A stretch of 7,787 bases of DNA from Fibrobacter sp. (GTDB lineage Bacteria; Fibrobacterota; Fibrobacteria; Fibrobacterales; Fibrobacteraceae), in NCBI GenBank assembly GCA_012841225.1, contig DUVD01000219.1, positions 1 through 7,787 of the forward strand, written 5' to 3'. Position 1 is the stretch's first letter. Each line of letters opens with the position of its first letter. Shown one piece after another: positions 5,823-7,787 of the stretch. The translations under genes were made by a program, and so were the position numbers. The notes beneath the pieces are model-generated. The model did no database searches. It had not been told where the DNA came from and saw nothing but the letters and a program-made list of their open reading frames with translations.

Positions 5823-6992
5823 ATGCGAGTCCTAGTTTTAAATTGTGGTAGTTCTTCTGTCAAATTTGCCGTTATCGACACTGATACCCAAAAAGCAATT
5901 TCTAGCGGTCTTGTAGAAAACATTGGTGCCAACTCTTATATCAAGGCAAAAGGCCCCAAAAATGGATTTGAAAAGGATTTAGATGCCGCTACTCATGCCG
6001 ACGCCATTTTTGCCGTGCAACAATACTTAAAAGAACAAGATTTAATTGAAAGCATTGAAGCTGTTGGCCATAGAGTGGTTCATGGCGGTAAGTTCGTCAA
6101 GTCTGAACCTATCACTTCTGAAGTCATTGACTACATTAAAAGCATTACTTTGTTTGCCCCTTTACACGAACCGGCACACGCCATAGGAATGGAAGAAGCA
6201 AAAAAGTACTTTCCGACTTTGCCCCAAGTCGCTGTTTTTGATACCGCGTTTCACCAAACCATGCCCGTCAAGGCATTTCTTTATGCCATTCCTTATGAAA
6301 TTTATTTAAACCAAAGCGTTCGTCGTTATGGGTTTCATGGCACTTCTCATCGGTTTGTTTCGGGCGAAGCAATTCGTTTGTTAGGCCAAAAACCAGAAGA
6401 CACTTATTTAATTACAGCACATCTTGGTAATGGTTGCTCTGCGGCTGCTATATCCCAAGGGAAGTGCGTAGATACTACAATGGGCTTCACCCCGCTCGAA
6501 GGTCTGGTTATGGGGACTCGATCGGGTTCTATCGATCCAGCTATACTCTTTTTCTTAAACAAAACGCTCGGTTACGACATCGATCGATTAGACCAACTGC
6601 TAAATAAAGAAAGCGGGCTGCTTGGCCTTTCTGGACTTAGCAACGATATGCGCACCGTGACTCAAGCAGCTGCTGAAGGTCACGAGCGGGCTAAAATAGC
6701 ACTCGAAGTCTTTTGCTATAGGTTAGCGCGAGAAATTGGCGGGCTCGCTATGGCTCTACCTCGTTTAGATGCGCTTGTTTTTACTGGTGGGATTGGAGAA
6801 AACAGCGCCGTAGTTCGCGAACGCGTTTTAAATAATTTAACCATCTTAGGCTTTCAGTTAGATGCCAAAAAGAATGCACAAAACGGAAAAGAATCTTCTG
6901 GGTTGATTTCTAAAGACGGCACTCCTAAAGCAATTATAATTCCTACTAACGAAGAACTTTTAATTGCTATGGACACCGAGGCTTTTGTTTAA
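5823..6992 (+). CDS. ackA: acetate kinase
   Basis: Cytoplasmic ASKHA-fold kinase that interconverts acetate + ATP and acetyl phosphate + ADP; with phosphotransacetylase it links acetate to acetyl-CoA. The 389 residues are typical length. Landmarks in order: LNCGSSSVKF (6-15, Asn7), GHRVVHGG (82-89, Arg84), VFDTAFHQTMP (138-148, Asp140), YGFHGTSH (169-176, His172), HLGNGCS (200-206), MGFTPLEGLVMGTRSGSIDP (220-239, Arg233), FTGGIGENS (320-328) and TNEE (375-378, Glu377). These match the catalytic Asn, Arg, Asp, His, Arg and Glu of the Methanosarcina enzyme, so it should be active. The usual partner pta is not adjacent: a divergent pap2 lies upstream and a convergent DUF2721 gene downstream, so ackA looks monocistronic. 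The leader from the candidate -10 is about 90 bases. The partner could be a distant pta or a phosphoketolase. Confidence 0.98.
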   Translation: MRVLVLNCGSSSVKFAVIDTDTQKAISSGLVENIGANSYIKAKGPKNGFEKDLDAATHADAIFAVQQYLKEQDLIESIEAVGHRVVHGGKFVKSEPITSEVIDYIKSITLFAPLHEPAHAIGMEEAKKYFPTLPQVAVFDTAFHQTMPVKAFLYAIPYEIYLNQSVRRYGFHGTSHRFVSGEAIRLLGQKPEDTYLITAHLGNGCSAAAISQGKCVDTTMGFTPLEGLVMGTRSGSIDPAILFFLNKTLGYDIDRLDQLLNKESGLLGLSGLSNDMRTVTQAAAEGHERAKIALEVFCYRLAREIGGLAMALPRLDALVFTGGIGENSAVVRERVLNNLTILGFQLDAKKNAQNGKESSGLISKDGTPKAIIIPTNEELLIAMDTEAFV

Positions 6993-7204
6993 GGGTAACA
7001 AAGCTAATCACTCTTGGAGTGTTGCTGTTCCATCTTCCCACCGCACCGCTCATTTTTTTAAATAAAATAGAGGTGGCGCAGGTTTGCGTGAAAAGTAGTG
7101 TTGTTCATTGGATACACAAGTCAGCCGATTCGAATCACGTTCCGGATTTTGTTGTTTGCAATGGCGTGCGGTACAATTAAAAAACGGCTTAATCTAGAAA
7201 CTTA
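6993..7204. other. intergenic region between convergent ackA and DUF2721 genes
   Basis: About 210 bases with no credible gene. It contains a bulged hairpin just after ackA, a run of seven T at 7053-7059 with no stem before it, and a 10-base palindrome GATTCGAATC (7127-7136). A plus-strand reading frame from TTG 7098 runs through it but continues over the DUF2721 gene and looks like a shadow. I find no tRNA cloverleaf on either strand. Confidence 0.5.
6997..7029 (+). terminator. bulged hairpin just downstream of ackA
   Basis: CACTC (7009-7013) pairs with GAGTG (7017-7021) around TTG. The stem continues AA/TT, AGC/GCT and AAC/GTT, giving 13 pairs, with all bulges on the 5' arm, and it begins five bases after the stop. 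There is no T run after it, so it is a better candidate for an mRNA 3'-end stabiliser or a weak or assisted terminator than for a classical intrinsic one. Confidence 0.35.
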
Positions 7205-7609
7205 TCATTTAAAATTATTTAACGTTTTGATTTCTTCAAGCTCAATATTTAAGGCGCCAATCGACATAAATAATTCTTTTAATGAAAGTAACAGTGAAAT
7301 AAAAAGAGTGAGAAGGCTAAACGCAAAAAGAATTTCTGCAAAGAGCATGCGATTAATAAAGATCAAAAACATGCTTAGTACACAAAAAAGAAAGCTGATG
7401 ACGCCAAAAATTTGGGTCATTTTAATTACTTTAAGGCGAGTATCAAAATTTTGAATTTGCTTAAGGACTCGATCTTCGCGGTTCTCTCTGTAAAGGGCTG
7501 CGTATTGTCGAATCAAGCTCGCCAAAGCAAGAAAACGATTGGTGTAAGCGAGTATTAAAAGACTGATTGCTGAAAAGAGAAGAGCTGGGGTACTAATTTG
7601 GATATCCAT
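7205..7609 (-). CDS. DUF2721 family membrane protein
   Basis: 134-residue inner-membrane protein. The N-terminus carries the DUF2721 pattern: STPALLFSAISLLILAYTNRF (6-26), a first TM that ends in the TNRF motif, then LASLIRQ (29-35) leading into a charged cytoplasmic helix (about 36-62, many Arg/Asp/Glu). Two more TM segments follow (about 65-86 and 90-111), then an amphipathic tail. No function is established for this family. The ATG at 7609 has no Shine-Dalgarno sequence, but a TATATT hexamer lies eight bases upstream, as before mnmE. It is single-gene and convergent with ackA. Confidence 0.85.
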   Translation of the reverse strand: MDIQISTPALLFSAISLLILAYTNRFLALASLIRQYAALYRENREDRVLKQIQNFDTRLKVIKMTQIFGVISFLFCVLSMFLIFINRMLFAEILFAFSLLTLFISLLLSLKELFMSIGALNIELEEIKTLNNFK

Positions 7610-7650
7610 ATAGGAGCAATATAGCGTTTTTTAGAAGTAAATAAAACAAT

Positions 7651-7677
7651 ATAAGCACTTTTATTAAAGGAGCTTGT
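7651..7677. repeat. imperfect inverted repeat with T-rich flank
   Basis: AAGC (7653-7656) pairs with GCTT (7672-7675) and CTTT (7658-7661) with AAAG (7666-7669) around TATT, with a small internal loop (A against GA) and two outer pairs (U-G and A-U). GTTTTATTATC follows on the plus strand and ATATTGTTTTATTT on the minus strand, so it resembles a two-way terminator. It lies between two divergent gene starts, where a terminator has no obvious job. Confidence 0.35.
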
Positions 7678-7726
7678 TTTATTATCTTTAGAACGACAGT
7701 TTCAAAAATAAAAAAGCGCTTAGCGC

Positions 7727-7731
7727 AGGAG
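7727..7731 (+). promoter_or_regulatory. strong Shine-Dalgarno site of the last gene
   Basis: AGGAG sits six bases before the ATG at 7738, the best ribosome-binding site in the window. This is the main reason to call the partial gene. Confidence 0.65.
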
Positions 7732-7737
7732 TTCTTT

Positions 7738-7787
7738 ATGAACCAGGTCTCGGAAAACCCTGTAAAAAACCGAAATGACAGTTTTTC
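7738..7787 (+). CDS. start of an unknown gene, cut by the window end
   Basis: An ATG with a strong AGGAG site opens a frame that stays open for the last 50 bases and encodes MNQVSENPVKNRNDSF before the window ends. The visible part is polar, with no signal peptide or recognisable motif. The frame is open without an ATG, GTG or TTG back to 7645, so 7738 is the first plausible start. The product is unknown. Confidence 0.6.
   Translation, partial: MNQVSENPVKNRNDSF

Larger units (their letters stand above)
7610..7737. other. divergent intergenic region between DUF2721 and the last partial gene
   Basis: 128 very A+T-rich bases. They hold an imperfect hairpin (7651-7677), a small GCGC-TTA-GCGC inverted repeat (7715-7725) directly before the ribosome-binding site of the next gene, and that site itself. 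The promoters of both flanking genes must lie here, but I cannot pick a convincing -35/-10 pair. Confidence 0.5.

Noticed and set aside
7110..7150. T-loop-like TTCGAAT suggesting a tRNA
   Set aside because: The flanking five-base arms do not pair on either strand and no D or anticodon arm or CCA end is found; it is a simple palindrome.
7098..7454. 118-codon plus-strand frame starting at TTG
   Set aside because: Most of it is antisense to the DUF2721 gene, its product is Lys/Ser/Ile-rich without motifs, and no Shine-Dalgarno sequence precedes it.
7645..7737. Upstream extension of the last gene, with AAAGGAG at 7666 before an ATT at 7681
   Set aside because: ATT starts are very rare, and the ATG at 7738 has a strong AGGAG at proper spacing.
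1..7787. Defence island, toxin-antitoxin pair, CRISPR array or mobile element
   Set aside because: No spaced repeats, transposase, integrase, nuclease or toxin-like genes are seen; every gene but the orphans fits a housekeeping or common enzyme family.

Overview
The window is an ordinary, tightly packed stretch of bacterial chromosome. It is A+T-rich and holds nine complete genes plus the first codons of a tenth. The organism is probably Gram-negative: it has a lipobox lipoprotein without an Asp at +2, a membrane PAP2 phosphatase and no Gram-positive hallmark. A finer placement is a guess; something like Bdellovibrionota or another free-living A+T-rich Gram-negative lineage would fit. I see no insertion sequence, integrase, phage gene, CRISPR array, rRNA or tRNA.

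Layout: (1) 38-2216 (+): mnmE, the tRNA-modification GTPase, with a 10-TM drug/metabolite-superfamily sugar-type transporter starting inside its last codons. (2) 2213-3127 (-): an unrecognised soluble protein ending in a UVR (UvrB/UvrC-type) helical hairpin. Its stop codon interlocks with that of the transporter. (3) 3224-3979 (+): a divergent arylamine N-acetyltransferase-fold protein with an intact Cys-His-Asp triad. (4) 4040-4522 (+): a small orphan lipoprotein. (5) 4519-5708 (-): a two-gene unit, PAP2 phosphatase then histidine phosphatase, joined by an ATGA overlap. Its 3' end interlocks with the stop of the lipoprotein. (6) 5823-6992 (+): ackA, acetate kinase, with no pta beside it. (7) 7205-7609 (-): a DUF2721 membrane protein. 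(8) 7738-end (+): the start of an unknown gene with a strong Shine-Dalgarno sequence.

The genes do not form one evident pathway. mnmE and ackA are core metabolism. The PAP2/histidine phosphatase pair is the only clear functional unit: two unrelated phosphatases, translationally coupled. The items most worth a second look are the UVR-tailed protein, the NAT-like enzyme, the altered G-domain residues of MnmE, the matching four-base overlaps at both tight convergent junctions, and a perfect inverted repeat next to a consensus -10 box upstream of ackA. I do not see a convincing undescribed multi-gene system here.
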